Part shown: one piece after another, positions 9,691 through 22,130 of the stretch
Layout of the letters: each line of letters begins with the position of its first letter
How positions within the stretch are numbered: the first letter of the stretch is position 1
Origin: Dugong dugon
Taxonomy: Eukaryota > Chordata > Mammalia > Sirenia > Dugongidae
Length of the DNA stretch: 64,000 nt
NCBI GenBank assembly: GCA_030035585.1
Contig: CM057482.1
Coordinates: forward strand, 60,702,828-60,766,827
Reading direction: 5' to 3'
Program-made: the position numbers and the translations under genes
The notes under the pieces: model-generated
Database searches by the model: none
Told to the model about the DNA's origin: nothing
What the model saw: only the letters and a program-made list of their open reading frames with translations

Positions 9691-10660
9691 CTCGACAGGG
9701 TAGTCCACCACCTTGCTGTGAGGTGCCCTGGTGATCTCTTGCCTGGAAGCGATAACACCAATAGCTTAAGGAGTCCAAAGTTAAGACTGGCTCTTTAGTT
9801 TTCATTTCCCTTTAAAATCCATTCTTTCTGCAGCTTTTTTGTACAAAAAGACCCTATTTTCTTTTGGGAGATGACCTTGTATGCTTATTAATTAGCATGA
9901 CTGATCTGATTATTTTCAATGTTAGACTATATTTACGTGGCTTATGTTCCTTTTCCAGTTGAGCTATTAACATGGGTCAGAAGCCTCTGGGTCATCCTCA
10001 AACAGGAGGAATTAGACCAGAAGCAAAGGAACTAACCTTTTCAGGTAGAGGTACCTTAACCAAGTGTCAGAGAAATGTGTAGGGGGGTAGTTGACCTATA
10101 GGTTGGAAGGACAGATAGACTAGACTAGTGTACTTAGTCTTCTGGGCAGGCTCAGTTTTAATCCATGCCAAGTTTTTTGAGGCATGTGGTAGCTACAATA
10201 GTATTTTTAGCAGAATTTATCTTCCCAGTGCTGAGCATAGAGACAGGTATGTACTTTGAAGTACAGCAAGATATGAAGATAAAGACATGTATGTCATGTG
10301 AGATATAGGTTAAAAACAGTGATGTTATATTTAATCTGGCTTGAGGCAATTTTACAGATGAATGTCTCTACCAGGAACACAGTATGACCTCTGAAGATTC
10401 TGGAAGGGAGGCAGGAAGCCAGGGTAACCCTAGCAATCAGCTTCTTATTGGAACAGCTACAAAAGCTTTCTGCCTGAAAATCCATATCAGAACCTCCTTC
10501 TCACTGGACACGGTATATCTGTCTGCAGTGGCTACCTGCAAGAAATCTCCACGCTGATCAGGTTGGATGACCAAGAGATTCAAGTTCCTGGGTTTACTGC
10601 AATGCAGTTGTGTAATGGAAATTTCAGCTCAAGATCTACCAGCTCCCTTTTGAAAAATTT
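9691..10660. other. Intergenic DNA, no feature recognised
   Basis: Unique-looking sequence downstream of OLFM4. No repeat family or exon recognised. Confidence 0.45.
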
Positions 10661-10965
10661 TTTCTGTGTATTTAAATCAGCTTTATAGAGGTATAATTAA
10701 GTTTAAGCTTACCATTCAATGAATTTTGACAAATGTATACCATCATGTGTAACCCCACCACAATTAGCATACACATTTCCATTATCCCCAAAAAGTTCCC
10801 TTGTGCCCCTCTGTTACCAACCCCTACACCCACCCTCTAGCCCCTGGCACCCACTGATCTGTTTTCTATCCCTAGAGTTTTGCCTTTTCTAGAACACCAT
10901 AGAAATGGAATCATACAGTATGTAGACTTTGGAGTCTGGCTCTTCAGTTTCCTCCTGAAGAAGAA
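10661..10965 (-). mobile_element. L1M 3' UTR fragment
   Basis: Reads as the antisense of an old mammalian L1 3' end: cagctttatagaggtataat, then a tgacaaatgtataccatcat stretch, ccctggcacccactgatctg and aatggaatcatacagtatgt. Confidence 0.75.
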
Positions 10966-11044
10966 AACTAGCTGGCTCAGTTTAGTTTACCCCGGAGGGC
11001 AACTGGGCAGTGCCAGTGCTTTTAGGGTTCCCTGGATTACTTTT

Positions 11045-11935
11045 TATTTTAATTGAAATATTTTAAATAGACTTTATTTTTTTAGGGCAGTTTTAGGTTT
11101 ACAAAAAAAAAAACTACACAGAAAGTACAGAGAGTTCCTATATACCTCCTACCCTACCCCCACCCCCAATTTCTGCTATTATTAACATCTTGCATTCTTG
11201 TGGTACTTTTTTTTAATGTTTGATGAACCACTGTTGATATATAATTATCAATTAAAGTCCATAGTTTACATTAGGGTTCACTGTTAGTGTTGTGCAGTTT
11301 ATGGTTTTCAACAAATGCATTATGTATGTATCCAACATTACAGTATCATGAAGAATACTTTAACTGTCCTTAAAATGTCCTGCACTTCACCCATTAATCC
11401 CTTCCCCCCTCCTCAGCCCCTGGCAATCATTAATCGTTTTGCTGTCTCTATGGTTGTGCCTTTTCCAGAATGTCATACAGCTGGAATCATACAGTAAGTA
11501 GCTTTTTCAGTCTGGTTTCTTTCATTTAGCAATTGCATTTAATGTTCCTTCATGTCTTTTCATAGCTTGGCTGCTCATTTATTTTTATCACTGAATAATA
11601 TTCCATTATATGGATGTACCACAACTTGTTTATCCATTCACCTATTGAAGGACATCTTGGTTGCTTCCAGTTTTGGCGATTGTGAGTAAAGCTGCTATAA
11701 ACATTTGTGTGCAGGTTTTTGTGTGGACGTAAGTTTTCAAGTCATTTGAGAAAATACCTAAGAGCATGATTGCTGAATCATGTGGTAAACCTGTTTAGCT
11801 TTGTAAGAAACTACCAGACTGTTTTCCAAAGTGGCTCTACCATTTTGGGTTCCCACTAGCAAAGAATGATTTTCTGTTGCTCCACAACCTCACCAGCATT
11901 CGGTGTTGTTACATTTTGTATTACTTTCCTTGGGG
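11045..11935 (-). mobile_element. L1M 3' fragment
   Basis: A second antisense old-L1 3' segment. Landmarks are agactttatttttttagggc at left, gaataatattccattatatg, gtttatccattcacctattg, tgtgtgcaggtttttgtgtg and ttttccaaagtggctctacc. Contains a short A run at 11103-11113. Confidence 0.8.
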
Positions 11936-12018
11936 GCTGGATGGTGTTTCTAGAAACCTGGAATTGCTGTGGGGAGGGGGATGTCTAGTTCTGGAGATTA
12001 ATCAAGGCTATCTACCCA

Positions 12019-12176
12019 CCAAACCCATTGCCGTAGAGTCGATTCCAACTCATAGCGACCCTATAGGACAGAGTAGAACTGCCCCATAGAGTTTCCAAGG
12101 AGCACCTGGTGGATTTGAACTGCTGACCTTTTGGTTAGCAGCTGTAGCACTTAACCACTACGCCACCAGGGTTTCC
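12019..12176 (-). mobile_element. AfroSINE B
   Basis: Reverse-strand short-form copy: ctataggacagagtagaact, then caaggagcacctggtggatt and the head ccaccagggtttcc. Confidence 0.9.
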
Positions 12177-12289
12177 GCCTATCTGCCAGAGCTCCCAAAA
12201 CATAAAAGATTCCTTGCCACCAGCCTCATTCAAGGTTTGCTCTCCAATCTCTTCCCCTGTGCCTCAAGAGATTCTACCCAGGGTAAGTC

Positions 12290-12810
12290 CTAAACTAATT
12301 AAAGACCTCTTTAAAATGTTAAAAAGCGAAGGTGTTACTTTAAAGACTAAGGTGACTCTGACCCAAGCCATGGTATTTTTAATCACCTTATATGAATGAG
12401 AAAGCTGGACAATGAATAAGGAAAACCAAAGAATTGACACCTTTGAATGATGGTGTTGACAAAGAATATTGAATATACTATGGACTGCCAGAAGAATGAA
12501 CAAATTTGTCTTGGAAGAAGTACAGCCAGAATGCTGCTTAGAAGCAAAGATGGTGAGACGTTGTCTCACATACATTGGACATGTTATTAGGAGGGATCAG
12601 TCCCTGGAGAAGGACATTGTGCTTGGTAAAGTAGAGGGTCAGCAAAAAAGAGAAAGACCTTCAAAGAGACGGATTGTTACAGTGGCTGCCACAATGGGCT
12701 CAAGCTAACAACGATCATGAGGATGGCGCAGGACCAGGCAGTGTTTCGTTCTGTTGTACATAGGGTCGCTGAGTCAGAACTGACTCAATGGCACCTAATA
12801 ACAACAACAG
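12290..12810 (+). mobile_element. RTE LINE 3' fragment
   Basis: A 5'-truncated RTE copy covering the last ~520 bp. It has aaagctggacaatgaataag, then gacatgttattaggagggat and agtccctggagaaggacatt, and ends ctgactcaatggcacctaat followed by AACAACAAC. The + strand frame at 12469-12708 still shows the RTE C-terminal motif TYIGHVIRRDQSLEKDIVLG. Pseudogenised by stops and small deletions. Confidence 0.9.
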
Positions 12811-13040
12811 TGGTTAAGAGCACAGGATTTGAAGTTAAGCAAAATTCGTTTTGACTCTTGGGTTCTGCTGCTTACAAGTGATGTGGTTTTGGGCAGATTC
12901 TTTAACTTTTTTGAGACCCTTTTTTTCTATAAAATGGGATAAAACCACTATTTCAGAGGGCTGTTAGGTGAATTAAATGATATTAAGTATGTTAAGTGCT
13001 TAGTACACATGATCTGCCCCCAACAAAGAATTATTATCGC
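12811..13040 (+). repeat. MIR, nearly complete
   Basis: Starts tggttaagagcacaggattt, followed by ttctataaaatgggataaaa, gctgttaggtgaattaaatg and a gtgcttagtacac end. It directly abuts the RTE 3' tail. Confidence 0.75.
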
Positions 13041-13655
13041 TATTCATCATTTTGAATTTTAGGTTGAGAGTGGTCATTAGAGTGACAATAAATAAAGCTA
13101 ATTAGGGCCAGCAATTTAAAAAAAAAAAACCTAATTGGGATCGGACTTTATATTTTCTCTCCTCTAATACTTGTTGCAACTACAGATTCTTTGAAACAGG
13201 TGCCATTTTGACATGGAAGAGTTTCAAAGGCTGGGACATCTTCTCTTTGTCCTGAACTCCAAGATTAATCCTCAGATCTGATGCTTCCTATGCCCTGACT
13301 CCAAAAGAGAGGTTGATAAGGCAGCAGAAACCTAGGCTGTTTCCCTTTTCTTTTGGGCCACTGAACCCCTCAGTGAAGGCTAGCTCTCATGGAGCTCTGT
13401 GGAGAAGACTAAAATAGATGCATATGTGTTTCTAGTTGCATTGCTATAGTCAACAGGGCACCAGTCTTCTCAGAACAGGGATGGATTTTTATTGTGTACT
13501 CTATGTGTTGGAATCAACTCAACAGCAATAGGTTTGATTTTCCTCTTTTACTAAAATATATTTATCTTTTAGACTTGTTTACATCACTAGTCTTAAGAAT
13601 ATGTTTGTCTTCTTCTTGATTTGTGAACCACTGAAAGAGAAAGCCTGACACAGGA
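13041..13655. other. Intergenic DNA with a SINE tail scrap
   Basis: Mostly unique-looking. A ~45-bp SINE 3' scrap (ttggaatcaactcaacagca) lies at 13505-13545. Confidence 0.45.
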
Positions 13656-13660
13656 GGGAC

Positions 13661-14185
13661 TGTCTTAGTTATCTAGTGCTGCTATAGTAGAAATGCCACA
13701 AGTGGATGGTTTCAACAAACAGAAATTTATTCTCTCACAGTCTAGTAGGCTGGAAGTCCAAATCCAGGGTGCCAGCTCCAAGGGAAGGCTTTTTCTCTCT
13801 GTCAGCTCTGGAGGAAGGCCCTTGTCATCAACCTTCCCCTGGTGGAGGAGCTTCTCAGCACAGGGACCCCGGATCCAAAAGGCACGCTATTCTCCTGGTT
13901 CTTGCTTCTTGGTGGTATGAGGTCCCCATGTCTCTCTGCTCCCTTCTTTCTTTTATATCTCAAAAGAGATTGGCTCAAGACACAATCCAATCTTGTAGAT
14001 TGAGTCCTGCCTCATTAACATGACTGCCGCTAATCCCATCTTATCAACTTCATAGAGACGGAATTTACAACACATGGGAAAATCACATCAGATGACAAAA
14101 TGGTGGACAATCACACAATACTGGAAATTATGGCCTAGTCAAATTGATACACGTATTTTTGGGGGACACAATTTAATCCATAACA
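13661..14185 (-). mobile_element. Solo LTR, afrotherian MaLR-like
   Basis: A complete reverse-strand LTR, 525 bp: left end tgtcttagttatctagtgct, right end cacaatttaatccataaca, so the forward LTR has TG...CA ends. It is flanked by gggac (13656-13660) and aggac (14186-14190), a 5-bp target duplication with one mismatch. No internal viral genes. Same family at 30117-30630 and 47412-47887. Confidence 0.85.
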
Positions 14186-14232
14186 AGGACTAAGGGTTAC
14201 TGTGTGGCCCTCTGAGCCCTCAATCATCTCAG

Positions 14233-14575
14233 ACAGATGTTGTGGTAGTTAATTTTATGTGTCAACATGTCTAGGCTATGGTGTCCAGTTGGTTAGTCAA
14301 ACACTAATCTAGATGTTTCTATGAAGATGTTTACATGTAATTAAACTTACATGAGTTGACTTCAAGTAAAGTAGATTACCCTGCATAATGTAGGAGGGCC
14401 TCAGTCAATTATAGCTGAAAGCCTTAAGAGCAAAAACTCAGGTTTCCTGAGGGAGAAGGATTCTGCCTCAAGACTCTAATATAACCATCTTGAAGGAGTT
14501 TCCAGCCTACCGCCTGACCTATAAATTTTGGACTTGCCAGCCCCCATAATCACGTGAGCTAATTTCTTAATATCC
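14233..14575 (+). mobile_element. Ancient LTR-like repeat
   Basis: Begins gtagttaattttatgtgtca and ends with ataatcacgtgagctaattt before a CT/CA microsatellite, the pattern of a mammal-wide LTR-type repeat also present at 37419-38149. Family name not certain. Confidence 0.55.
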
Positions 14576-14601
14576 TTCTCTCTCTCTCTCTCTCGTTCTC
14601 T

Positions 14602-14644
<43 letters not shown>

Positions 14645-14705
14645 AATATATTCTCACACACATATACATACACGTACATAAACACACACACTTATATTTC
14701 ATATA
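14576..14705 (+). repeat. (CT)n and (AC)n microsatellite
   Basis: A CT run at 14577-14594, then AC at 14606-14640, then an impure CATA/CACA stretch to about 14705. Confidence 0.9.
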
Positions 14706-15542
14706 TCTTACCCTGACCAATACAGATATCATTCCATGAAGACCGATTAGCCTCCTGTGCTCCAAAATGTCCTGCAACAACCAAAGGGTAATTGTGACAT
14801 GTCAGAAAATAAAAGGCAGGAACATTTCTAAGGCACACTCCTAGCCAGTGGAGCAGGCCAGCTGGCCTGGCTATCTACGAGAAATGCCATTTGAACTGTC
14901 AGTTCAATTGCCAGGCCCCACATCTGTAGCTCAGGATACGCCTGCTTCTCTCTCAGATCTGCACCTGCTCTTGGAACTCATTTGGAGAACAGCCCTTGGA
15001 ATCAAGGTCCATTATGAAGAAAGGTGGCCTTCAATCTGTCCAGAGGGGAGGTCTTTTCTTAGATACTACCTCTGGACATCTTGGAGCCAGGAGTTCTACT
15101 CTGAGGATGATTTCCCAGAGCTCAGCCCCTCTGAGGACCATTAAAGGAAAGACCTCTGGTGTGTTTGGGGAATTCCAAGTGGTTTGGCTGGAGCTCTGTG
15201 TATGTGGAGAGTGGCAGAAGATGAAGACTGAATGACAGATAGGGGTCTGGGTTTATACTGCCATTGAAGGAATTCGATTCCTGAGCCTCCACCTTGCAAA
15301 TGTATAGTGACTCAAGGTCTCTTAAATGTCCTCTCTTTCCAGTTGGATTCCGCAGGTGCATTTGTTCTTTTGGTTGTGACCAATAACGTTTTTATATAAG
15401 TATTACCTGTGACTGACTCTGCCTTTCATCTTGGTGGCTGTTATCAGTCAGGGGGGTTCAGTGCAAGAAACAGGAACAACTTTTAACCGAGATGCTGCTA
15501 GCTGCTATATTAGATAAATCAGACAGTTTCAGTGGCTTAGTT
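14706..15542. other. Intergenic DNA, no feature recognised
   Basis: Unique-looking. Two overlapping + strand frames of 79-98 codons at 14848-15235 show no recognisable product or splice context. Confidence 0.4.
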
Positions 15543-15898
15543 GTGTGTTGTTATGTTGTTAGGTGCCATCAAGTAGGTTCCTACTCATAGAGACACTATG
15601 AATGAAGCACTGCCTGGTCCTGTGCCATCCTCACAATCTTTGCTATGTTTGAGCCCATTGTTGCAACTGCTGTGTCAATTCATCTCATTGAGGGTCTTCC
15701 TCTTTTTTGCTGACCATCTACTTTACCAAGCATGATGTGCTTCTCCAGGGACTGGTCTCTCCTTATGATATGTCCAAAATACGTGAGACGAAGTCTTGTG
15801 ACCCTCACTTCTAAGGAGCATTCTGGCTATACTTCTTCCAAGACAGATTTGTTCATTCTTCTGGCAGTCCGTGGTATATTAAATATTTTTCACTGACA

Positions 15899-16303
15899 TC
15901 ATAATTCAAAGGCATCAATTCTTCTGTCTTCCTTATTCATTGTCCAGCTTGCCCACGCATATGAGGCTATTGCAAATACCATGGCTTGGGTCAGGTGCAC
16001 CTTAGTTCTCAAACTGACATCTTTGCTTTTTAACAATTTAAAGCAGTCTTTTGCAGCAGCTTTGCCCAGTACAATATGTCGTTTGATTTCTTGATGGCTG
16101 CTTCCATGGAATTTGATTGTGGATCCAAGTAAAATGAAACTCTTGACAACTTCAATCTTTTCTCTGTTTAACCTGATGTTGCTTATTGGGCCAGTTGTGA
16201 GAATTTTTGTTTTGTTTATGTTAAGGTGTGATCCATGCTGAAGGTTGTAGTCTTTGATCTTCATCAGTAAGTGCTTTAAGTCTTTTTTGCTTTCAGCAAG
16301 CAA
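15899..16303 (-). pseudogene. RTE C-terminal ORF remnant
   Basis: 134 open codons beginning LAESKKDLKHLLMKIKDYN, which directly follow the RT motif C position in this family, and ending WTMNKEDRRIDAFEL. Longest intact stretch of this copy. The apparent start is not a real initiation site. Confidence 0.88.
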
Positions 16304-16309
16304 GGCTGT

Positions 16310-17290
16310 GCCATCTGCATGTTACAGGTTGTTAATGAGTCCTCCTCCAGTCCTGATGCAGCATTCTTCTTCATGGTCAAGCTTCTCAGATTATTTGCTC
16401 AGCATACAGGTTGACTAAGTATGGTGAAAAGACACAACCTTGGCACACACCTTTTCTGATTTTAAACCACGTAGTATCCGCTTGTTCTGTTCGAACGACT
16501 GCCTCTTGGTCTATGTACAGGTTCCCCATGAGCACAATTAAGTGTTCTGGAATTCTCATTCATTGCAATGTCATCAAGAATTTATTATGATCCACACAGT
16601 CGAATGCCTTGGCACAGTCAGTAAAACCCAGGTAAACATCTTTCTGGTTTTCTCTGCTTTTAGCCAGGATCCATCTGACATCAGCAATAATATCCCTGGT
16701 TCCACATCCTCTCCTGAATCTGGCTTGAATTTCTGGCAGTTTTCTGTCAATGTACTGCTGCAACAGTTTTCGAATTATCTTTAGCAAAATTTTACTTGTG
16801 TGTAATATTAATGAGATTGATAGTTTCCGCATTCTGTTGGATCACCTTTCTTAGGAATGGGCACAAATACGGATCTCTTCCAGTTGGTTGACCAAGTAGC
16901 TGTCTTCCAAATCTCTTGGCATAGACGAGTGAGTATTTCCAGTGCTGCATCCATTTGTTGAAACATCTCCATTGATATTCCGTCAATTCCTGAGACCTTG
17001 TTTTTTGCCAGTGCCTTCAGTGCAGCTTGGACTTCTTCCTTCAATACCATCATTTCTTGATCATCATTTCTTGATTCAATGGTTGAATGTTGACTAATTC
17101 TTTTTGGTACAGTGACTCTGTGTATTTCTTCCATCTTCTTTTGATTCTTCCTGTGTAGTTCAATATTTTGCCCATAGAATCCTTCAATATTGCAACTTGA
17201 GGCTTGAATTTTTTCTTCAGTTCTTTCAGCTTGAGAAAAGCTGAGTGTGTACTTCCCTTTTGGTTTCCTAATTCCAGGTCTTTGCACATT
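16310..17290 (-). pseudogene. RTE reverse transcriptase remnant
   Basis: The 5' part shows KNKVSGIDGISMEMF and FVPIPKKGDPTECGNY, hallmark RT fingers motifs of the RTE clade. The next frame (16560-16832) has RRGCGTRDI and CAKAFDCVDHN (motif A with altered residues). The catalytic YADD box is replaced by His-Ala-Asp-Gly at 16310-16321 with a stop just before it. Catalytically dead. Confidence 0.9.
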
Positions 17291-18090
17291 TCATTATAAT
17301 ATTTTACTTTGTCTTCTCAAGCTGCCCTTTGAAATCTTCTGTTCGGCTCTTTTATGTGACCATTTCTTCCGTTTCCTTTAGCTATGCTACATTCAAGAGC
17401 AAGTTTCAGAGTCTCTTCTGACATCCATTTGGGTCTTTTCTTTCCTGTGTTTGTAATGACCTTTTGCTTTCTTCATGTATGATGTCATCATACAACTGGT
17501 TTGGTCTTTGATCATTAGTGTTCAATGTGTCAAGTCTATTCTTGAGATGGTCTCTAAATTCAGGTGTGATATACTCAAGATTGTACTTTGGCTCTTCTTG
17601 TGTACTTGTTTTAATTTTCTTCAGCTTCAGTTTAAACTTGCATATGAGCAATTGATGATGTGTTGCATAATCGGCCTCTAGCCTTGTTCTGATGATATTG
17701 AGCTTCTCCATTGTCTCTTTCTGCAGATGTAGTTGATTTGATTCCTATGTATTCCATCGGGTGAGGTCTACCTGTATAGTCGCCATTGATACTGTTGAAA
17801 AAACGTATTGGCAATGAATAAGTCGTTGGTCTTGCAAAATTCTGTCATGCGATCTCTGGAATCATTTCTATCACCAAGGCTGTATTTTCTAACTACTGAT
17901 CCTTCTTTGTTTCCAACTTCTGCATTCAATCACTAGTAATTATCAATGCATTTTGATTGCATGTTTGATCAATTTCAGACTGCAGAAGTTGATAAAAATC
18001 TTCTATTTCTTCATCTTTGCCATTACTGGTTGGTTTGTAAATTTGAATAATAGTCATATTAACTGATCTTCCTTGCTAGCGTTATGGTTA

Positions 18091-18315
18091 TTATACTATC
18101 ACTGACAGCATTGTACTTCGGGATAGACCTCGAATGTTCTTTTTGACAATGAATGTGACACCATTCTTTAATTTGTCATTGCTGGCATAATAGATCATAT
18201 GACTGTCCAATTCAAAATGGCCAATATCAATCCATTTCAGCTCACTAATGCCTAGACTATCAATCTTTACACGTTCCATTTCATTTTTGACAACTTCTGA
18301 TTTTCCTAGATTCAT
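18091..18315 (-). pseudogene. RTE endonuclease remnant
   Basis: 74 codons with LGISELKWIDIGHFELDS and NGVTFIVKKN, matching the N-terminal apurinic-type endonuclease of RTE elements. The same protein block is encoded at about 46283-46480 in the + strand copy. Confidence 0.85.
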
Positions 18316-18705
18316 ACTTTGTACATTCCTTGTTCCAATTATTAATGGATGTGTTCAGCTGTTTCTTCTCATTTTGAGTCATGCCACATTAGCAAATGAA
18401 GGTCCTGAAAGCTTTACTCCATTCATGTCATTAAGATCAACTCTTCTTTGAGGAGGCAGCTCTTCCCCAGTCATATTTTGAGCGCCTTCCAACCTGACAG
18501 GCTCATCTTTTGGCACTATACCAGACATTGTTCTGCTGCTATCTATAAGGTTTTCAGTGGCCAATTTTTTAGAAGTAGATCTCCAGGCCCTTCTTCCTAT
18601 TCTGTCTTAGTCTAGAAGCTCTGCTGAAACCCATCCACCATGGGTGACCGTGCTGGTATTTGAAATACTGGTGGCATAGCTTCCAGCATCACAGCAACAT
18701 ACAAG

Positions 18706-19236
18706 TCACATTTCTAAGGCTTGCTCCTAGCACAATAGCAGGTGTTTTCTTGCTCACTTCAGTGACCACTGCTTTCCCCATTTTCTCCTATGTAGTTGCT
18801 CCTTTTAAAGTCTCCCTCATCCCCAACATTACAGTCATTGTTTTGCAGATGCCAACCAAGTTCTTATCTCTGTGATGGAAAGGAATGTCTCTTCCAATGT
18901 GACTCTTCCAAGCAGTGATTCAGAGACCCAAGATCTTTCCATCTTGTGGCTCCACCATCTTCTACACATGAACTTCCAAGACCATTGTGCTTGTCTATAA
19001 TAGGCAGCTAGACTGGAGAAGAGCATGGACGATCTTATTTGGGAGGTTTGTTTAGCTCTGGTCTGAAAGTGGTGCTCAGTACTCTTGTTCACAATCCGTT
19101 AGCATAGGGTCATATGTACCTGCAAGGGAGGCTGGAAAATATAGTCCAGCAGGGTGCACAGAAGAAAGGAAAATGGGTTGGGGAGTAGCCAGCCAGTATG
19201 CTGGATATATTACAGAGACTTTAAAAAAACAAACAA
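18706..19236. other. Intergenic DNA with an ancient MER-type relic
   Basis: The stretch 18940-19190 resembles an old interspersed repeat also seen at 41340-41735 (tgcacagaagaaaggaaaat near its end). The rest is unique-looking. Confidence 0.35.
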
Positions 19237-19437
19237 ACCAGTTGCCATTGAGTTGATTCTTACTCATGGCAGCCTCATGTGTGTCAAAGTAGAACTGTGC
19301 TCCATAGGGTTTTCAATGGCTGACTTTTTGGAAGCAGATTGCCAGACCTTTCTTCTGAGGCACCTCTGAGTGGATTCAAACCACCAACCTTTTGGTTAGT
19401 AGCTGAGCACTTAGCTACTTGGGCCTCCAGGGCTACC
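19237..19437 (-). mobile_element. AfroSINE A
   Basis: Reverse-strand copy preceded by an AAAC-rich tail, with tagaactgtgctccataggg and aggcacctctgagtggattc. The head end is somewhat decayed. Confidence 0.88.
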
Positions 19438-20238
19438 TAAACTAGGTACTTATAATATCATTTGAAGGTATGGAAACCAGAAGCTGCCATTTAACATTTG
19501 GCTTTGAGGTCACACTACTGTCTATAAACCAGAAATCAAGAAACTGCATGTGCCATTACCACGTGTGTCACCCAGCATCCTTCAAACTGGGATTTGACAA
19601 TGGAACATGGAGTCCATCTGCTTCTGATCCTCACTTCTGCTGGTGCCCACTTGTCCCCCTGCACCCCTAGAGCGACAGCATGCCGTCCACCTTGCCAATC
19701 TTGCATACATGGATTTCTCTGACTGAACCTAAAGTGCACCCAGAACTGTAGCTTTAAGGAGACTGGGACATGCAGTTTTAAGCTTCCATCCCCTGTGATA
19801 AAGGGAAAATGATTGAAGAGGTTGGAAATTGGTTCCAGTGTATCAATATCTGTGCCAGTATCTGGCACAGCAACCTCATTCATTGACCACTGTTTTCACT
19901 ATTGGTGCTGCTCGAATTGTGTCTTTGGTAGCTGCTTCTTTTAACACCTCCCTCATCCCTGGCCATTCATCACTTTTTTTTTAATATTAACTTTTTGTCT
20001 TTTGCTCACTCCCCAGTGATAGTTTTGCCTGATGGGAGAGTTTCTCCTCCCACAGTGATCACTCTGAATGAACTCGTAAAAGGAAGATTGTACAACTTTA
20101 TAGCCCCTCTGTCAGGCTCCATCAGAGTACACTCAAATGGTACCACATGGTGAATCACTCTCAGGGGACCCTCTCACCAGTGCCCTAGGAGAGGCTCAAG
20201 CTCTCAATTCCTTTTTGCCTCTGGGTAAAAATCATTTC
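19438..20238. other. Intergenic DNA, no feature recognised
   Basis: Unique-looking. It shares a short ctccctcatcc-type block (19950) with 18810 but no clear repeat family. Confidence 0.35.
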
Positions 20239-20421
20239 AGGAGCCTAGGTGGTGCAAACTGTTTGCCATCAGCTGCTAACTTAAAGCACCCAGCAGCTCT
20301 GTGGAAGAAAGGCTTGCATCTGTAAAGACTACAGCCAAGAAAACTCTATGGAGCAGTTCTACTCTGTCACACAGTGGGTCACCATGAGTTGAGGGCTGAC
20401 TCCATGGCAGCTAACAACAAG
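20239..20421 (+). mobile_element. AfroSINE C, diverged
   Basis: From aggagcctaggtggtgcaaa to ccatggcagctaacaacaag. The B box region is altered. Confidence 0.8.
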
Positions 20422-21614
20422 ACGACTCTCTTCTACTTGTGGAGCCATCTAGAAACTTTTAGAACGTGGGGTACTCGTGTCTCCTATTTTACCCCTGTTC
20501 ATCATCCCTGAAATACTGGCTGTTATCTTCCCCTGGCCAACAGGCTGCTTTTGGGAGGTGATGCTGCACTCAGAACTCCTAGGGTGAGAATTCAGACTAG
20601 GACAGCCCCAGTACCTTCAGCAGGTGCTGAGCTGCATCTGAAGAGAATACTGGCAAGTCTCCCTAGCAGCACTATGTTCCTTTCAAACGATACCTCACAG
20701 TTCATCAGTTTTCTCAGAACCGTCCTGGGGCTGGACTATACCATGACAAGTCCCACAGCCCCACTGAGAGGATCTGCTTCCTTCTGGAGTTGAGGTAGCA
20801 GGTTTTCTAGCAGGAGCTCCGAAGTCAATGAGTGAACTGCGGAACCACCCTGGAGAGGAGGAATTCTGGCAGAATAAGCTCAGGAAATGAGTTTGGGAAA
20901 GAAAGTTCATAGTAGCAGTGTTCTAGTGCTGCTGAATAAAACATTCAGAGAGCTTTTCTTCTCCCAGCAGAAAAATAAAATACTCTGGTGGCAATAGAAT
21001 GGCTGCTTTTTTTCATTGTTGTTTTTAATACAAATCAGATGGTGGCAGTCATTTGACCTCTATCTGCTCTCTTTCCTGATCCTGTACCGGCATCCTGTGG
21101 ATATGGGGATGTGTCTGTGTGTGGGACCCCATTCCCAGGGCAGAATGTGGCTCCCTCATTAGCAAATGGGGAAACAACTATCTAAGCAAATAGGGAGTGA
21201 GCCCAGAGAAGGTAGAACCAGCTGCAAACAGACCAGTAAAGATGGTTGTTACACATCTGGTAGATAGTTCTTCAGTGAAGCAGCTAATGGCGCTGGTATT
21301 TAAATAGCCATTAGAAGACTCCAGATTCCGTGCACCCAGTTAAGAACACCCTGGAAGCTCTCTTGGTGCTGTTCTGCTGTTCGCTTGGCTGCAGAGTGGG
21401 CCAGCATCAGAGCTCCGGTTTGCACTGCTGTCGCCATCACCTGCAGGGAGAGAAACTCCATTTCAGTCAATAGGAGAATGGGGATTTGGGAGCAGGTCCT
21501 GCACCTAGGGGAATCTCCGCGGTGGCACTTCCCTTGGCCAGCTCCTGCATGAGTGAGGATGCCTGGGACAGCAAGCACCCCCAGTGTCTGGCAGTCACTT
21601 ACTCAGAATCAACA
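20422..21614. other. Intergenic DNA, no feature recognised
   Basis: About 1.2 kb without a recognised repeat. A - strand frame of 92 codons at 21300-21578 has a good-looking acceptor upstream of part of it but no recognisable product. Confidence 0.4.
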
Positions 21615-21808
21615 AAACTACCTGTTCTCCCCTGAGTCAAGTCTGACTCATGGCTACCCCATGTGTTACAGAGTAAAACTGTGTTCCATAGTTTTTTTTG
21701 GCTGTATCTTTATGAGAGTGGATCGCCAGGCCTTTCTTCCACAGCATCACTGGGTGGGTTTGAACTGTCAACCTTTAGGTTAGTAGTTGAGGTGTGCGCC
21801 ATTCAGAG
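21615..21808 (-). mobile_element. AfroSINE C-like
   Basis: Reverse-strand copy: aagtctgactcatggctacc, ggctgtatctttatgagagt and cactgggtgggtttgaactg. Same subtype as 35374-35549 and 40043-40244. Confidence 0.82.
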
Positions 21809-22130
21809 GTCAACAAACCTTGAACCAGTTAATTCTAGGGATTTGACATGCGTGAGTGCCAGGTTATGCTCTTTAAAACCTGGGGTAAAATTAAAGGGGA
21901 GGGAGGTGATTTTCACTGTGAAGGAAGATCACCCCATGAGAGGACCAAGTAGGCTGCTGCCTACCTGGGGTCTGATTCCAAGGCCTCAGGCTGCTGAGAC
22001 CCACTCCTTTGTCTTAGAGATTTGTTTGCAGTTAAAATGCAAATGTCTTTGGAAAAGAGAACTTTTTTAGACAATCTGTTTTTACACCTTGCCTGAAAAA
22101 TCTGAATAATGAGGAGTGTAAAGACTTCAA
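21809..22130. other. Intergenic DNA, no feature recognised
   Basis: Unique-looking, about 320 bp. Confidence 0.35.

Larger units (their letters stand above)
15543..18705 (-). mobile_element. RTE LINE, near full length, inactive
   Basis: About 3.16 kb, read right to left. The 5' end near 18705 contains tggtggacagg-type sequence shared with the deleted copies. An endonuclease remnant lies near 18091-18315, the reverse transcriptase at about 16310-17290 and the C-terminal region at 15560-16300. The 3' end, reading GGCACCTAACAACATAACAA, is near 15543. Compared with the + strand copy at 46275-49497 the gene is broken by many stops and frameshifts. No target duplication was identified. Confidence 0.92.

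Noticed and set aside
9502-9805. Lys/Glu/Gly/Arg-rich frames on the - strand
   Set aside because: They lie wholly on the polypyrimidine tract and reflect its composition.
14848-15235. Two overlapping frames of 98 and 79 codons
   Set aside because: No family resemblance and no coding signal; adjacent to decayed repeats.
21300-21578. 92-codon - strand frame with a ctccctgcag acceptor-like site
   Set aside because: No matching donor, partner exon or recognisable protein family; splice-like motifs of this quality are common by chance.
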